Assembly: GCA_902801465.1 (NCBI GenBank)
Contig: CADCIH010000014.1
Location: 1-64,000, forward strand
Direction: 5' to 3'
Source of the DNA: an uncultured Bacteroidia bacterium
GTDB taxonomy: Bacteria > Bacteroidota > Bacteroidia > Bacteroidales > F082
Length of the DNA stretch: 64,000 bases
In this document: positions 28,231-37,438 of the stretch, one piece after another
How the letters are laid out: each line of letters starts with the position of its first letter
How positions within the stretch are numbered: the first letter of the stretch is position 1
Position numbers and translations under genes: made by a program
Notes under the pieces: generated by a model
What the model was told of the DNA's origin: nothing
The model's input: the letters and a program-made list of their open reading frames with translations, nothing else
Databases searched by the model: none

Positions 28231-28874
28231 AAAGAATTACAATAATCATATTGTTGTTAATACCATTAATTGCTTCATCTCAGCAATTGAACATCGCTTT
28301 GTTGAAGTACCGTGGTGGGGGCGACTGGTATGGCAATCCCACTTCGTTGCCCAATTTGGTTCGGTTTTGCAACCAGGAGATGGGCACGAATATCAATCCT
28401 GAGGTGCCAACGGTGGAGCCTTCGAGTCCTGAGATTTTCAACTATCCCTACGTGTATATGACGGGTCATGGCAATGTGGTGTTTGATGCTGCAGAGGCTC
28501 AGAACCTTCGCAATTACATGCTGGCGGGTGGTTTCCTGCATATTGACGACAACTATGGCATCCGGCAGTACATTGAGCCGCAGATGAAGAAGGTGTTTCC
28601 CGAGTTGGACTTTGTGGAGTTGCCATTTTCGCATGACATCTTCCAGAAGCCTTTCCTTTTCAGGAACGGTCTGCCCAAGATACATGAGCACGACGGCAAG
28701 GCTCCGCAGCTTTTCGCTTTGATTTACGAGGGCCGAATTGTTTGCATCTTCACCTACGAGTGTGACCTCGGCGACGGCTGGGAGGATCAGCGTGTCCATC
28801 ACGATTCCCAGGAGACCCGCGAGAAAGCCCTGCAAATGGGAGCGAATATCCTAAGATACGTGTTTGAGAATTAG
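28227..28874 (+). CDS. DUF4159 domain-containing secreted protein
   Basis: 215 residues. A signal peptide (MKRITIIILLLIPLIASSQQ) precedes a DUF4159 domain: IALLKYRGGGDWYGNPTSLP, YVYMTGHGNVVF, GGFLHIDDNYG, FELP-type LPFSHDIF, GRIVCIFTYECDLGDGWED. The fold resembles a glutamine-amidotransferase/DJ-1-like Rossmann domain, but no nucleophile is evident to me. Function unknown. Coupled to rsmE by a four-base overlap. Confidence 0.88.
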   Translation: MKRITIIILLLIPLIASSQQLNIALLKYRGGGDWYGNPTSLPNLVRFCNQEMGTNINPEVPTVEPSSPEIFNYPYVYMTGHGNVVFDAAEAQNLRNYMLAGGFLHIDDNYGIRQYIEPQMKKVFPELDFVELPFSHDIFQKPFLFRNGLPKIHEHDGKAPQLFALIYEGRIVCIFTYECDLGDGWEDQRVHHDSQETREKALQMGANILRYVFEN

Positions 28875-28875
28875 C

Positions 28876-31107
28876 ATGAGACCTCGATTGCACATAGGAT
28901 TTGTTTTTCTTGTAATGGCGCTGTTGGCCTCGTGTGTTAGGGAGGTGGAGCCGTCTGTAAGGCCTAGCCGTGCGCTAGTGGAAATCGACAGCCTGATGTG
29001 GCGGCAGCCTGATAGTGCTTTGACGGTGATGCTGGAGTTTGCGGGGAGTGATGTGGCAGATAGTCTGGATGAATTTAACGGTCATTACTGCCAGCTGTTG
29101 ATTTCGGAGCTGCTGTATAAAAATGATTGGAAACAAAGCAACAGGGAGAATCTGCTGAAGGCGGTGGATTATTTTGACTTACTGGTTATTACAGAAGCAC
29201 GTGGTGCATCTGAACATGAACGGAATGTGTTTTTAGACGCTCGGGCACATTATATTAATGGTGTTGGCTTTTATGAGCGGGGCGACGTGGTGAATGCCTG
29301 CGCGGAATACCTGAAGACCTTGGAGGTGATGGAGGAACATTTTAAGGAGCAGGAATTGGTTGGGCATAAGGCGCGATTTTTGGCCTATACCTACAACCGG
29401 CTTGGCGACCTGTTTTCGGAGCAATTTATGATGGAATCCTCCATCACTTGTTATGAGAACGCACTTGTCTATTGCAAAATAGAACCCACCTCGCCCATTG
29501 GCGTTTCCAATATTTTATACCGAATAGGCAAACAATATGACAAGAAGAATGAGATAGAGAAAGCCATTTCGTATTATAGCGAAGCCTTAGAAAACATGAC
29601 GGAAACTGACAATATGGTTTATAGGGATATTGTTACAAGCAAGGCTCTATTTGACTATAAAACAGGGGTTGCGGCCGAAGTTTCATTGGATAAAATAAGA
29701 CGTGTCCTTTTACAGGCAGAAACTGATAAAGAGCGATTACATCGTTATTTGGCCATTGGTGGTGTTTATTTTTATGAAAGTAATTATGACTCCGCACTGT
29801 ATTATTTGGAACCCGTGTTTGAGAATCGCGAGGCTGGATTACAAGACCAGGCAGCAAATTATTTATACATCGTTTATGATAAGCTAGGTGACAAGGAGCA
29901 ATCGGACTCCCTTGTGCATTATATGACAAGCCGAAAGAAATTGGTTGGAGAGAACAAGGCTTTAGTATCAAGGCTCGAAGACATGTATAAGACACATATG
30001 ATCCAAGAGCAAGAAAAACAGGCCGAAACAGAACGACAAAAAGCTGTGAGGAGAGTTCGGAACATCATTGTGCCTATAGCTGTGGTAGTAGTGTTGGTTG
30101 TCATCTGTGCGTTGATGCTGAGAAACAAGAAGCAACTGAAGATTCAACAAGAGGAAGCGGACAGGATACTTGATGAGACTGAACTGGAGCATGAGAAAAC
30201 AAAGAAGAGATACGAAGAAGAACTGAGACAACTGAAAGCGGAAACCGAACAACGGTTGGAGGAGGCGGAAAAGAAGCACCAACAGTGGATGGCCGAGGCT
30301 AGCGAGCGACATGAGGAGGAGCTAAGGACGCAAAAAGACCTGTCGGAAAAGGAAATAGAGAAGACCAAAAAGCGGCATGTGAAGGAATTGGAAGCAGAGC
30401 GGTTGGCATACGAGAAGGAGCAGGAGACTTTAAGACGGAAGTTAAAGGAAAGAGAGGTTCGGGTATATGCATTGAAACAATCATTGAACCTACAGCAGAA
30501 AGCGGCAAAGCGACGGCGCGAGGCTTTCCTGAAGGAGCCGATTTGCCAACATATTCTCAACGAGGCGAGAAGCAAACAAATCACTACTCGCGACGTGGCG
30601 CACGAACTTGGCATTGCCCTCAAAGACAAGGACTTTAAACAGCTCGGAGAGGCGGTGGAGAAGCATTACGAGGGTTTTGACCATGAGTTGTTAAGCCAAT
30701 GCCCAGGTTTGAAACAAGGGTTGCTATCGTTGTGCCATCTGCATTTGTTGGGATTGAACGAAAGTGAGATAGCGGCACTAAAAAACCTGTCTTATTCCGC
30801 CATCAAGAAGCAAAACGAGAGCTTGCAGAGGAAACTTGGGGTGAAAGAAGACATAGCATCATATATCATGGGGGTCGCAGAAGGGCTTTGTGGCACTCAA
30901 GGTGGCACTCAAACGAATGGGGTCATAGATGATGACCTTGATGCATGGATTGAAAGGCAAATTAAAGACAATCCAAAAATCACCACAGAGGAACTCGCCG
31001 AAAAGAGCCATAAAGGTGTGCGCACCATCAAGCGGCATATCAGCATGATGAGGCATATTCGCTATGTTGGGAGCGGATATAGCGGACATTGGGAAGTGGT
31101 TAGGTAG
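28876..31107 (+). CDS. Membrane-spanning TPR regulator with LuxR-like and winged-helix domains
   Basis: 743 residues from ATG 28876 (a TTG at 28864 would overlap DUF4159). A lipoprotein-type signal ends at LLASC (Cys20). TPR-like helices fill about 30-385. A membrane helix lies at 395-415 (IIVPIAVVVVLVVICALMLR). A long Glu/Lys-rich coiled coil (about 420-545) follows. The C-terminal part holds a LuxR-like HTH (about 619-655, HLLGLNESEIAALKNLSYSA and IKKQNESLQRKLGV) and a winged-helix end (about 700-742, ITTEELAEKSHKGVRTIKRH). It would sense in the periplasm and bind DNA from the membrane. No kinase domain or receiver is present. The rightward secreted-protein genes are candidate targets. Confidence 0.8.
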   Translation: MRPRLHIGFVFLVMALLASCVREVEPSVRPSRALVEIDSLMWRQPDSALTVMLEFAGSDVADSLDEFNGHYCQLLISELLYKNDWKQSNRENLLKAVDYFDLLVITEARGASEHERNVFLDARAHYINGVGFYERGDVVNACAEYLKTLEVMEEHFKEQELVGHKARFLAYTYNRLGDLFSEQFMMESSITCYENALVYCKIEPTSPIGVSNILYRIGKQYDKKNEIEKAISYYSEALENMTETDNMVYRDIVTSKALFDYKTGVAAEVSLDKIRRVLLQAETDKERLHRYLAIGGVYFYESNYDSALYYLEPVFENREAGLQDQAANYLYIVYDKLGDKEQSDSLVHYMTSRKKLVGENKALVSRLEDMYKTHMIQEQEKQAETERQKAVRRVRNIIVPIAVVVVLVVICALMLRNKKQLKIQQEEADRILDETELEHEKTKKRYEEELRQLKAETEQRLEEAEKKHQQWMAEASERHEEELRTQKDLSEKEIEKTKKRHVKELEAERLAYEKEQETLRRKLKEREVRVYALKQSLNLQQKAAKRRREAFLKEPICQHILNEARSKQITTRDVAHELGIALKDKDFKQLGEAVEKHYEGFDHELLSQCPGLKQGLLSLCHLHLLGLNESEIAALKNLSYSAIKKQNESLQRKLGVKEDIASYIMGVAEGLCGTQGGTQTNGVIDDDLDAWIERQIKDNPKITTEELAEKSHKGVRTIKRHISMMRHIRYVGSGYSGHWEVVR

Positions 31108-31370
31108 GAGTTACCAGTTGTTCAGTTGACAGTTATATATTGGCATTCATCTATCTATGTAATGGGTTTCCAGCATGTCGGCTGTGGCATGTGCTCTTTC
31201 TTTTCCCTGGGTTTGATTACAGGGTGATGGTGGAAAAAAGTTGGAGGAAACGGGCGGTTTTCTCCTTTGTTTGTCTTGTGAGACATTGATAATCATCCTA
31301 TACCATCCTCGGTTGAAAAATTCCAACATTTTTCCAACACGATAATTTGCGCTGTGATTTTTGGATAGCC
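31108..31370. other. Non-coding gap before the secreted-protein pair
   Basis: A 318-bp gap (31108-31425) with no convincing gene. It contains a short direct repeat (TTCCAACA at 31321 and TTTCCAACAC at 31331) and, at its right end, the promoter of the next gene. A 98-codon minus-strand frame here lacks any family or coding signal. Confidence 0.5.
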
Positions 31371-31378
31371 TATTTTTG
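31371..31378 (+). promoter_or_regulatory. -7 box before the 61-residue secreted protein
   Basis: TATTTTTG, with TTTG at 31346-31349 as a possible -33 element (21-bp gap), 48 bp before the ATG. Confidence 0.6.
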
Positions 31379-31425
31379 TCCTTGCGAACAAAATTGAAAA
31401 ACACAAACCCTAAAATCACAAAGCT

Positions 31426-31611
31426 ATGATTAAAGTAATACAAATGACACTGATGCTCTGCTTGATCCTTTCGGGAGCGTTCTGCTATGCAAATAGTACA
31501 GTAGGAAAAGGGAATGAGAAAGATGAACGTCCTGTGCCTATCGAATTCATTGTCACCTTTACGCTCTCCAATGGGGATGTGTATGCTGGTGAGTTTACGG
31601 TTACAGATTAA
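31426..31611 (+). CDS. Small secreted hypothetical protein
   Basis: 61 residues. The signal peptide (MIKVIQMTLMLCLILSGAFC..A) ends near residue 22, leaving about 39 residues (charged NEKDERPVPIEF, then IVTFTLSNGDVYAGEF). It has its own promoter and is followed after 35 bp by a T9SS cargo gene. No family recognised. It could be a short adhesin, peptide signal or remnant. Confidence 0.6.
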   Translation: MIKVIQMTLMLCLILSGAFCYANSTVGKGNEKDERPVPIEFIVTFTLSNGDVYAGEFTVTD

Positions 31612-31646
31612 TAAACCTATGTTTAACTAATAAAACCATTTACATC

Positions 31647-33137
31647 ATGAAAAAAATCATCTTTTCATTTGCTTTTCTAATGACACTACAGGTCTCCCTT
31701 CAAGCCCAACAATGGGAATTTGACTATGCCACCGGTGAGAGATTCGTTCAATTTAGCCATGGTATTCTTGATTCGGAAGGGAATGGTGTTTTAGTGGGTG
31801 GATGCGGTCCCGCCTATCCTGATTATCACCCGATTGTGATGCGTGTTGATTCGGAAGGGGGACATTCCGAGCGTGAATACGAAGGCTTTGAAGGGTTGAT
31901 GTTGACCCATATTGTGCAACTGTCCAACGGCAACTACTTTGTGGCAGGTCTCATCTCAGAAGAAGCCGTTGAAGTTCTGGTTCTTGATTCCAATTTGGAA
32001 ATCATGGAGGATAAACGTTACGAAAAACCAGAAAACGCTTTATTACTTGCAGGAGGACGGCTTCTGCTTGAAGAAGATGGCACGGTCGTTATGTGTGGGA
32101 GTGCCAGATACACATCACCATACGGAGGTTACCGAACTCGTCCGTTTTTATATAGGTTTGATGAAAATGCCGACACCCTGCATTGCCGCTATGTCATGCC
32201 AGAAAGGCCAGAGCCCGAGTACTATATAGATCAATTCGAGTGCCATCAGATATTAAAAAATCCACGGGATAGCGGACTGATTTTAATTGGAGATGGAAGG
32301 CACGGTAACCCATCCCTTATTTGCTATGATTACGATTTCAACTACATTAGCAATATTTGGATGCATAATGACCAAAAGTTGCTTTTCACACAATACAGTT
32401 CATGTTGCTGGCTTTCGGATGACGACCTGCTGGTTTTCGGGACATTAAACGCGAAGAACGATCAATCGCGCAACATAGGGCTGCTTGATGTGAAATTGAG
32501 TGGCGGCGTTAGATGGACGGATACCATTCGTGCCGAACCCCAGCTTCCGTTCCGAGTCGCATCTGGGAAATGCAATTGTGCGACCTTTGTCAATGACTCG
32601 ACCATCTATTGTTCTTATCAGTCTTCTGAAAACTTGTTTGGTCCTTATTTTCCAAGCGTTTGCCTGTTAAACAAAGACATGGAAGTGCTTGGCAACAAGG
32701 TGTTTCTTGATGAAGAATACACCAATCATCCGACCCACTTCACTTTGCCTCAAAATGACAGAGGATGCATCATTGTCACGTCCTTTGCCTTGGTAGCCAA
32801 TAACACAAGCCAAGGGAAACTCATTAAAATGAGCCGTGAGGATTTCAATCCTATTCCCAGCAGTGTAGAGGAATTGCCACAAGAAACGATAAAGGCTATG
32901 GCCTACCCCAACCCTGCCAAAGATTGGTTGAACATTGATATTACAGGTTTGCTTGATGGTCAGCAATATCGATTCCGAATTTGTGATGCCTATGGGCGGG
33001 TTTACATGGATCGCGTCGTTCATGTGGAGGGTAACCCTTTCAAGATATGCACGACTTCGTTAAGTCCAGGCTTATACTATTATACAGTATGCAATTCGCA
33101 AACGGGTTTTATTAACGGCAAATTTGTGAAAGAATGA
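31647..33137 (+). CDS. T9SS-secreted protein of unknown function
   Basis: 496 residues with a signal peptide (MKKIIFSFAFLMTLQVSLQAQ). The central part repeats beta-propeller-like strands (GNGVLVGGCGP, IVQLSNGNYFVAGL, LLLEEDGTVVMCGS, SGLILIGDGRHGN). The C-terminus is a type A T9SS sorting domain: MAYPNPAKDWLNID, then a final beta-strand GFINGKFVKE. It is predicted to cross the outer membrane and be released or surface-attached. An RHS fragment starts only about 25 bp later. Confidence 0.82.
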   Translation: MKKIIFSFAFLMTLQVSLQAQQWEFDYATGERFVQFSHGILDSEGNGVLVGGCGPAYPDYHPIVMRVDSEGGHSEREYEGFEGLMLTHIVQLSNGNYFVAGLISEEAVEVLVLDSNLEIMEDKRYEKPENALLLAGGRLLLEEDGTVVMCGSARYTSPYGGYRTRPFLYRFDENADTLHCRYVMPERPEPEYYIDQFECHQILKNPRDSGLILIGDGRHGNPSLICYDYDFNYISNIWMHNDQKLLFTQYSSCCWLSDDDLLVFGTLNAKNDQSRNIGLLDVKLSGGVRWTDTIRAEPQLPFRVASGKCNCATFVNDSTIYCSYQSSENLFGPYFPSVCLLNKDMEVLGNKVFLDEEYTNHPTHFTLPQNDRGCIIVTSFALVANNTSQGKLIKMSREDFNPIPSSVEELPQETIKAMAYPNPAKDWLNIDITGLLDGQQYRFRICDAYGRVYMDRVVHVEGNPFKICTTSLSPGLYYYTVCNSQTGFINGKFVKE

Positions 33138-33224
33138 CTTTTTAACACTCAATTGTAATAAATACAACAAACATTCAAGTGGAACTATGGGGAGACCGCG
33201 CCACAAAAAGGCCTTCTTCTTTCC

Positions 33225-35252
33225 GTGGCCTATCCCGGACAGACGGTGACATACACCTACGACACCTGCCAGCGTGTGACAGACGAGGCAGTTCGGTTTT
33301 CCGCGGAAGAGGCCTATGTCACAAGGTATACCTATGACGGGGCTTCAAGAATCGCCTCGGTTGTCTATCCCTCTGGGTTTACGGTAAACCATCGGTACAA
33401 CGCCAGGGGCTACCAGAGCGCTCAGACTGACTATGGCGGGGACGAGTTGTACCGCACCAAGGGAACGTCCCCAATGGGCCAGCCGGAACGCTTCGTTTTG
33501 GGTGGTGTGTTGCTGAATACGCTGGAGTACGACCCGGAAAGGCATCTGTTGACAATGACGAGAACCACAAAAAACAACACGTCGTTGCAGAATTTATCGT
33601 TCGATTACGACGGATTTTGTAATTTAGCATCCCGAAGAGACAACATGAGAAACCTTGAGGAGACCTTCACGTACGACAGTCAGAACCGCCTGACGGGGGT
33701 GTGGCTCGGCGCTTCGCAGACTGGATCGTCGGCCTACGACGGCTACGGCCGCATGACAGCCAAGACCGCAGGCGGACAGCCCGTGTTCTCCAACGCCGTC
33801 TACAACACCACCGCCAAGCCCCACGCCATCACGTCGGCGCAGACCACGGCCGGACTGTTCCCCTCGGACGCCCAGTCCATTACCTACACCGGCTTCGACA
33901 AGGTGGGCAAGGTGAAGCAGGGCAATGACAGCCTTTGCTACATTTACGGCTACGACCGGCAGCGTATCCTCATGGAGGAGCATGTGGGTGGCCTCACCCG
34001 CACGAAGCGCTATGTGGGGAACTGCGAGTTCGTGACCGAGAGCGACGGCACCACGACCGCCGAGTATTGCCTCACCTACCTCACAGGCCCAACGGGGGTA
34101 TATTCCGTGGTGGTGAAGGGGAGCGACGGCGACGCGGTGCATTACATCCTCAAGGACAACCTCGGCTCATGGACCACCATCACCGACGAGGAGGGCTTTG
34201 TGCAGCAGCGCCTCAGCTACGATGCTTGGGGCAACCTCCGCGACCCGAACACGTGGAGCGGGAGCTTCACGGGCACCCCGATGTTCGACAGGGGATTCAC
34301 CGGACATGAGCACCTGTACGCTTTCGGTCTGATCAACATGAACGGGAGGATGTACGACCCCGTGATGTCGGTGTTTCTCTCGGTGGACCAGTACGTTCAG
34401 AGTCCCGAGAACGCCCAGGGCTTCAACCGCTACGCCTACTGCATGAACAACCCGTTGCGGTACGTCGATCCCTCGGGCTGGCTGGCGGGAGGGGGCAACA
34501 CGGGCTACTTCCCCAACTCGACAGCCAACGCCTTCGACCCGTACATGTTCTACGGACACACCGCGTTGGAGCCGAGAGACCTGGGATTGCGGCAGCTTGA
34601 CACGTCAGACCCCATCATTACCTGGATGGAGGAGAATTCCTTGCATGGTAGCGGGAATAGAGTGAAAGGAGAAAGTAGCGATTCCAAAGAACAGGGAGAA
34701 GGGGAAAAATACATATTTGGATATAGTGATCCTAATGCCGTGAAAGTTAAGGGGCCTGGGGCTTGTTTGTTTGCCTCTTTAGGAATGATTTGTAAAAGAT
34801 TAAACCAATGGAATTTGGATCCTGTATTTTGGAAAGAGCAGGAAGCATTATATTTTGCTGAAAAAGAACAACACGGATATGATTCGAATAATATAGAGGA
34901 TTTTGTTCAATGGGTTGGAGAAAACAACAACATAGGTTTTTCTTTTGAAAAAATTGGAATAATGAACATTCCAGACGCTAACAAAGAAAAAAGTCAGGTC
35001 ATAATTGTAATAGAACTATCTTCTGAAAAACAAATTGCTCAAAATGAGGGAAACAAAGGTCATGTGGCTGTACTAAATTCCTTTACTATTTCTTCTGTTA
35101 ATGGATATACATCTTTAAAAATGACATTTGGCGATCCTTCTCCTCAGAGGTTTTTATACAATTATAACACAACCTCTCCATATATTCTTCCAGAAGGAAT
35201 AAATAGTTGGATTTTTTATAAATTCAATATAAACAATTATATGAAACCATGA
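33225..35252 (+). CDS. 5'-truncated RHS protein with cysteine-protease-like tip
   Basis: 675 residues from GTG 33225. RHS-like sequence is already in frame from 33162 without a normal start, signal peptide or N-terminal sheath, so the gene is cut at its 5' end. YD repeats (VTYTYD, RYTYDG, LSFDYDGF) run to the conserved core end MNGRMYDPVMSVFLSVDQYV, FNRYAYCMNNPLRYVDPSGW. After about 34640 composition becomes strongly AT-rich: a variable tip. The tip has a possible catalytic triad, Cys (34764, GPGACLFASLG), His (35061, KGHVAVLNS) and Asp (35133, FGDPSP), resembling C39/papain-like peptidases. It is probably a toxin cassette, possibly silent for lack of the export part. Confidence 0.75.
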   Translation: MAYPGQTVTYTYDTCQRVTDEAVRFSAEEAYVTRYTYDGASRIASVVYPSGFTVNHRYNARGYQSAQTDYGGDELYRTKGTSPMGQPERFVLGGVLLNTLEYDPERHLLTMTRTTKNNTSLQNLSFDYDGFCNLASRRDNMRNLEETFTYDSQNRLTGVWLGASQTGSSAYDGYGRMTAKTAGGQPVFSNAVYNTTAKPHAITSAQTTAGLFPSDAQSITYTGFDKVGKVKQGNDSLCYIYGYDRQRILMEEHVGGLTRTKRYVGNCEFVTESDGTTTAEYCLTYLTGPTGVYSVVVKGSDGDAVHYILKDNLGSWTTITDEEGFVQQRLSYDAWGNLRDPNTWSGSFTGTPMFDRGFTGHEHLYAFGLINMNGRMYDPVMSVFLSVDQYVQSPENAQGFNRYAYCMNNPLRYVDPSGWLAGGGNTGYFPNSTANAFDPYMFYGHTALEPRDLGLRQLDTSDPIITWMEENSLHGSGNRVKGESSDSKEQGEGEKYIFGYSDPNAVKVKGPGACLFASLGMICKRLNQWNLDPVFWKEQEALYFAEKEQHGYDSNNIEDFVQWVGENNNIGFSFEKIGIMNIPDANKEKSQVIIVIELSSEKQIAQNEGNKGHVAVLNSFTISSVNGYTSLKMTFGDPSPQRFLYNYNTTSPYILPEGINSWIFYKFNINNYMKP

Positions 35253-36424
35253 AAAGGATTGTTATTTTTATACTAGTTTTTTTATCTTTTCGTTTTTATG
35301 GTCAGGAAAAGAACACATTATATTCAATACTGCTTGAATGTATCGAAGAGTCAAAAAGAAAGTATGAGAATTCCATCGCATGGACTCAATTGGGACACAA
35401 AATGTATTTAAATCCCGATGGTTTACCCGATCCAAACGCTAGATACAACAAGTCTTTTTACGACAACTTACCTTTAAGCACTGTTTCTTGGGAAAACACT
35501 AAGAAATACGGAAAAGTCTTTGATGTGTTGGAGGTGTATTTTAGCTTACAAAATGACATCATCGAAGTTCGAATAGCTTTGGTGACAGTTACCAGAGAAG
35601 GAAAAAAACATTATTCTCACGCAATTTGGTTTGAAGACGTGGATGTTTACACTTACCGCTATTCTTGTTCGAACCAACAGTGGGAAAGGATACCCGAGTG
35701 CATCTATTCTGATGTGAACACTCAAAGCTTCGTCTGCATACAGAATGACAGCATCTCCATATTTCTCAAAGAATCACTTTCTGACAATGCATCTTATTTT
35801 TATGGAACTTATCAGCGTTCCAACGACACCCTGTATCTTTCAGACAATTTATTGAGATCCGCAAACGCCATTGTTGATACTGTGTACACAGATTATCCAG
35901 GCACAGAGATTCAACTCTATGAATTGTATGTGGTTTTCTGTCTTGGCTGTAAAGAGGCAAAATATCAGGACAGTTTATATTATGAACTGACCACATGCAG
36001 TGACCTCTGTTGGGATTACGACAAAAGCTTCCCTGGTCTATGGTATGAACCGAATCTTAAAGCCAATGATGAAGGGCTGATTCAAATCCCGGCTGGAACC
36101 CTAAATAACCATGAGAATAATGGTTCCGATCTGTTGATAAGAGGAATGTATTTCTACACAAAGCAACGTCTTTATCTAAAGCCTCATGTTCGCTATGTGA
36201 TCAAACAAAAAACGAAAAAAGGAGAACCCCTTGAATTGAATGAGTATTATCTTGTCATTGACGATGAACACAAAACAATAACTATTTCACCACAACCTTG
36301 GAGAATCACTGTGACTAATGGAGTAAAAAGTCCTAACCCCATCGTATTAGAGCGGCGACAAAAAAAGACCTTTTGTTATAGAGAATTGAAGAGATGGTGG
36401 TTGTGGTTATTTGGCATAGAATGA
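35249..36424 (+). CDS. Secreted hypothetical protein, immunity candidate for the RHS tip
   Basis: 391 residues, overlapping the RHS stop by four bases (ATGA), hence coupled. A signal peptide (MKRIVIFILVFLSFRFYGQ) indicates export to the periplasm. The body is rich in aromatic beta-strands (YGKVFDVLEVYFSLQNDIIE, HAIWFEDVDVYTYRYSC). A cysteine-containing middle (FCLGCKEAKYQD, CSDLCWDYD) is followed by a basic C-terminus (LERRQKKTFCYRELKRWW). I recognise no family. Position and AT-rich codons matching the tip suggest it moved with the toxin. It is large for an immunity protein, so it could be a second effector. Confidence 0.6.
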   Translation: MKRIVIFILVFLSFRFYGQEKNTLYSILLECIEESKRKYENSIAWTQLGHKMYLNPDGLPDPNARYNKSFYDNLPLSTVSWENTKKYGKVFDVLEVYFSLQNDIIEVRIALVTVTREGKKHYSHAIWFEDVDVYTYRYSCSNQQWERIPECIYSDVNTQSFVCIQNDSISIFLKESLSDNASYFYGTYQRSNDTLYLSDNLLRSANAIVDTVYTDYPGTEIQLYELYVVFCLGCKEAKYQDSLYYELTTCSDLCWDYDKSFPGLWYEPNLKANDEGLIQIPAGTLNNHENNGSDLLIRGMYFYTKQRLYLKPHVRYVIKQKTKKGEPLELNEYYLVIDDEHKTITISPQPWRITVTNGVKSPNPIVLERRQKKTFCYRELKRWWLWLFGIE

Positions 36425-36550
36425 GAAATATGGTTCAAAAACTATCAAAAGAACAATACGACGATATGTATAATGTTCCCCAGAATTGAGAGCATGAGTT
36501 AAGGTGAAAAATGAGTAGTTTTGCAGGGGATAAAAAAAACATTAGGGAAA

Positions 36551-36850
36551 ATGACGACAAAACGAAGGAAATTCACAAACAAATTCAAGGCCATGGTTGC
36601 CTTGGCCGCGATTAGGGAGCAAAAGACACTGGCCGAGCTGTCGAAGGAATTCGAGGTGAGCCCCAACCAGATATCACAGTGGAAGCAGGAGGCGATAAGG
36701 AACATGGAGAAGGCATTCGGTGGCAAGGGAGACGAGAAGAGCGAGGAGGACGAGAAGTCGATAAGGAAGTTGCGGGAGAAGGTCGGCGAGCTGACCATCG
36801 AGCGGGATTTTTTCGAGGATGCCTGCAAGCGTTTAGGTTTACAGTGGTAA
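36551..36850 (+). CDS. IS3-family transposase OrfA, orphan remnant
   Basis: 99 residues from ATG 36551 (MTTKRRKFTNKFKAMVALAA). An HTH_Tnp_1 domain has KTLAELSKEFEVSPNQISQW; the C-terminal leucine-zipper-like helix ends in LTIERDFFEDACKRLG, the usual OrfA end where OrfB should begin. No OrfB or terminal inverted repeat follows; the next gene starts 15 bp later. It is a decayed insertion sequence that marks this region as recombination-active. GC content is higher than in the flanks. Confidence 0.85.
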   Translation: MTTKRRKFTNKFKAMVALAAIREQKTLAELSKEFEVSPNQISQWKQEAIRNMEKAFGGKGDEKSEEDEKSIRKLREKVGELTIERDFFEDACKRLGLQW

Positions 36851-36865
36851 TTACAACTATTCATT

Positions 36866-37438
36866 ATGGAATCTGTTAAAAAATATCTTGTTGCCGTAAT
36901 AGTATTATTTCTGATCAGTTCTTGTTCTCAAACGATACGAATCTTTGATTTGGAATCGGTTTATCTACAAAAGAACAAAGGGAAAGAGCAGAATTTAGTT
37001 TTGGAAATAACAATACCCAATGATACTATTTTCGCTGAACAAGAAACCCAGTCAAAAGTAACTGTGGTTTTAAAATATTTTGGTGATGGTTTTTACTACT
37101 TCAACACATCACCTCAAATTTGGAGAATGGATGGTGGGATTGCTACACCCAATTCTTTTTTGAGAACTTTTTTTCATAACAATGAAGAATGTCGTGTCCG
37201 AGAGGATCTTCTCATGCGCAATGACATTAATCCAAAATATTGTAATTATTTACTTTGTTCTGGGAAAAGCATGGTCTTTGAAGAGCCTTTTGATCTTAAA
37301 AGATTGATATGCAAAGGAACAAAATTTGATACTGAAAATCACAATTATGGAGAATATCAAGTTCAATTGTCTTATATCACAATTTTTGGTGACACCATTT
37401 GTTCAAATATAGTAAATCTGTGGTATGTTGAAAAGTGA
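36866..37438 (+). CDS. Putative lipoprotein
   Basis: 190 residues. The lipoprotein signal ends with LISSC (Cys at residue 20). The mature part is beta-rich and Asn/Phe-rich (LVLEITIPNDTIFAEQE, VTVVLKYFGDGFYYFNTSPQ). No family recognised. AT-rich like its neighbours. It overlaps the next gene by 14 bp. It may be a further immunity-type protein in the RHS island, inferred only from position. Confidence 0.6.
   Translation: MESVKKYLVAVIVLFLISSCSQTIRIFDLESVYLQKNKGKEQNLVLEITIPNDTIFAEQETQSKVTVVLKYFGDGFYYFNTSPQIWRMDGGIATPNSFLRTFFHNNEECRVREDLLMRNDINPKYCNYLLCSGKSMVFEEPFDLKRLICKGTKFDTENHNYGEYQVQLSYITIFGDTICSNIVNLWYVEK

Noticed and set aside
31147-31443. A 98-codon minus-strand frame in the gap before the small secreted gene
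   Set aside because: Overlaps the promoter and start of the rightward gene; no family or signal peptide.
33624-34559. Several long antisense or shifted frames within the RHS core
   Set aside because: The GC-rich RHS core generates them; only the +strand frame shows YD repeats.
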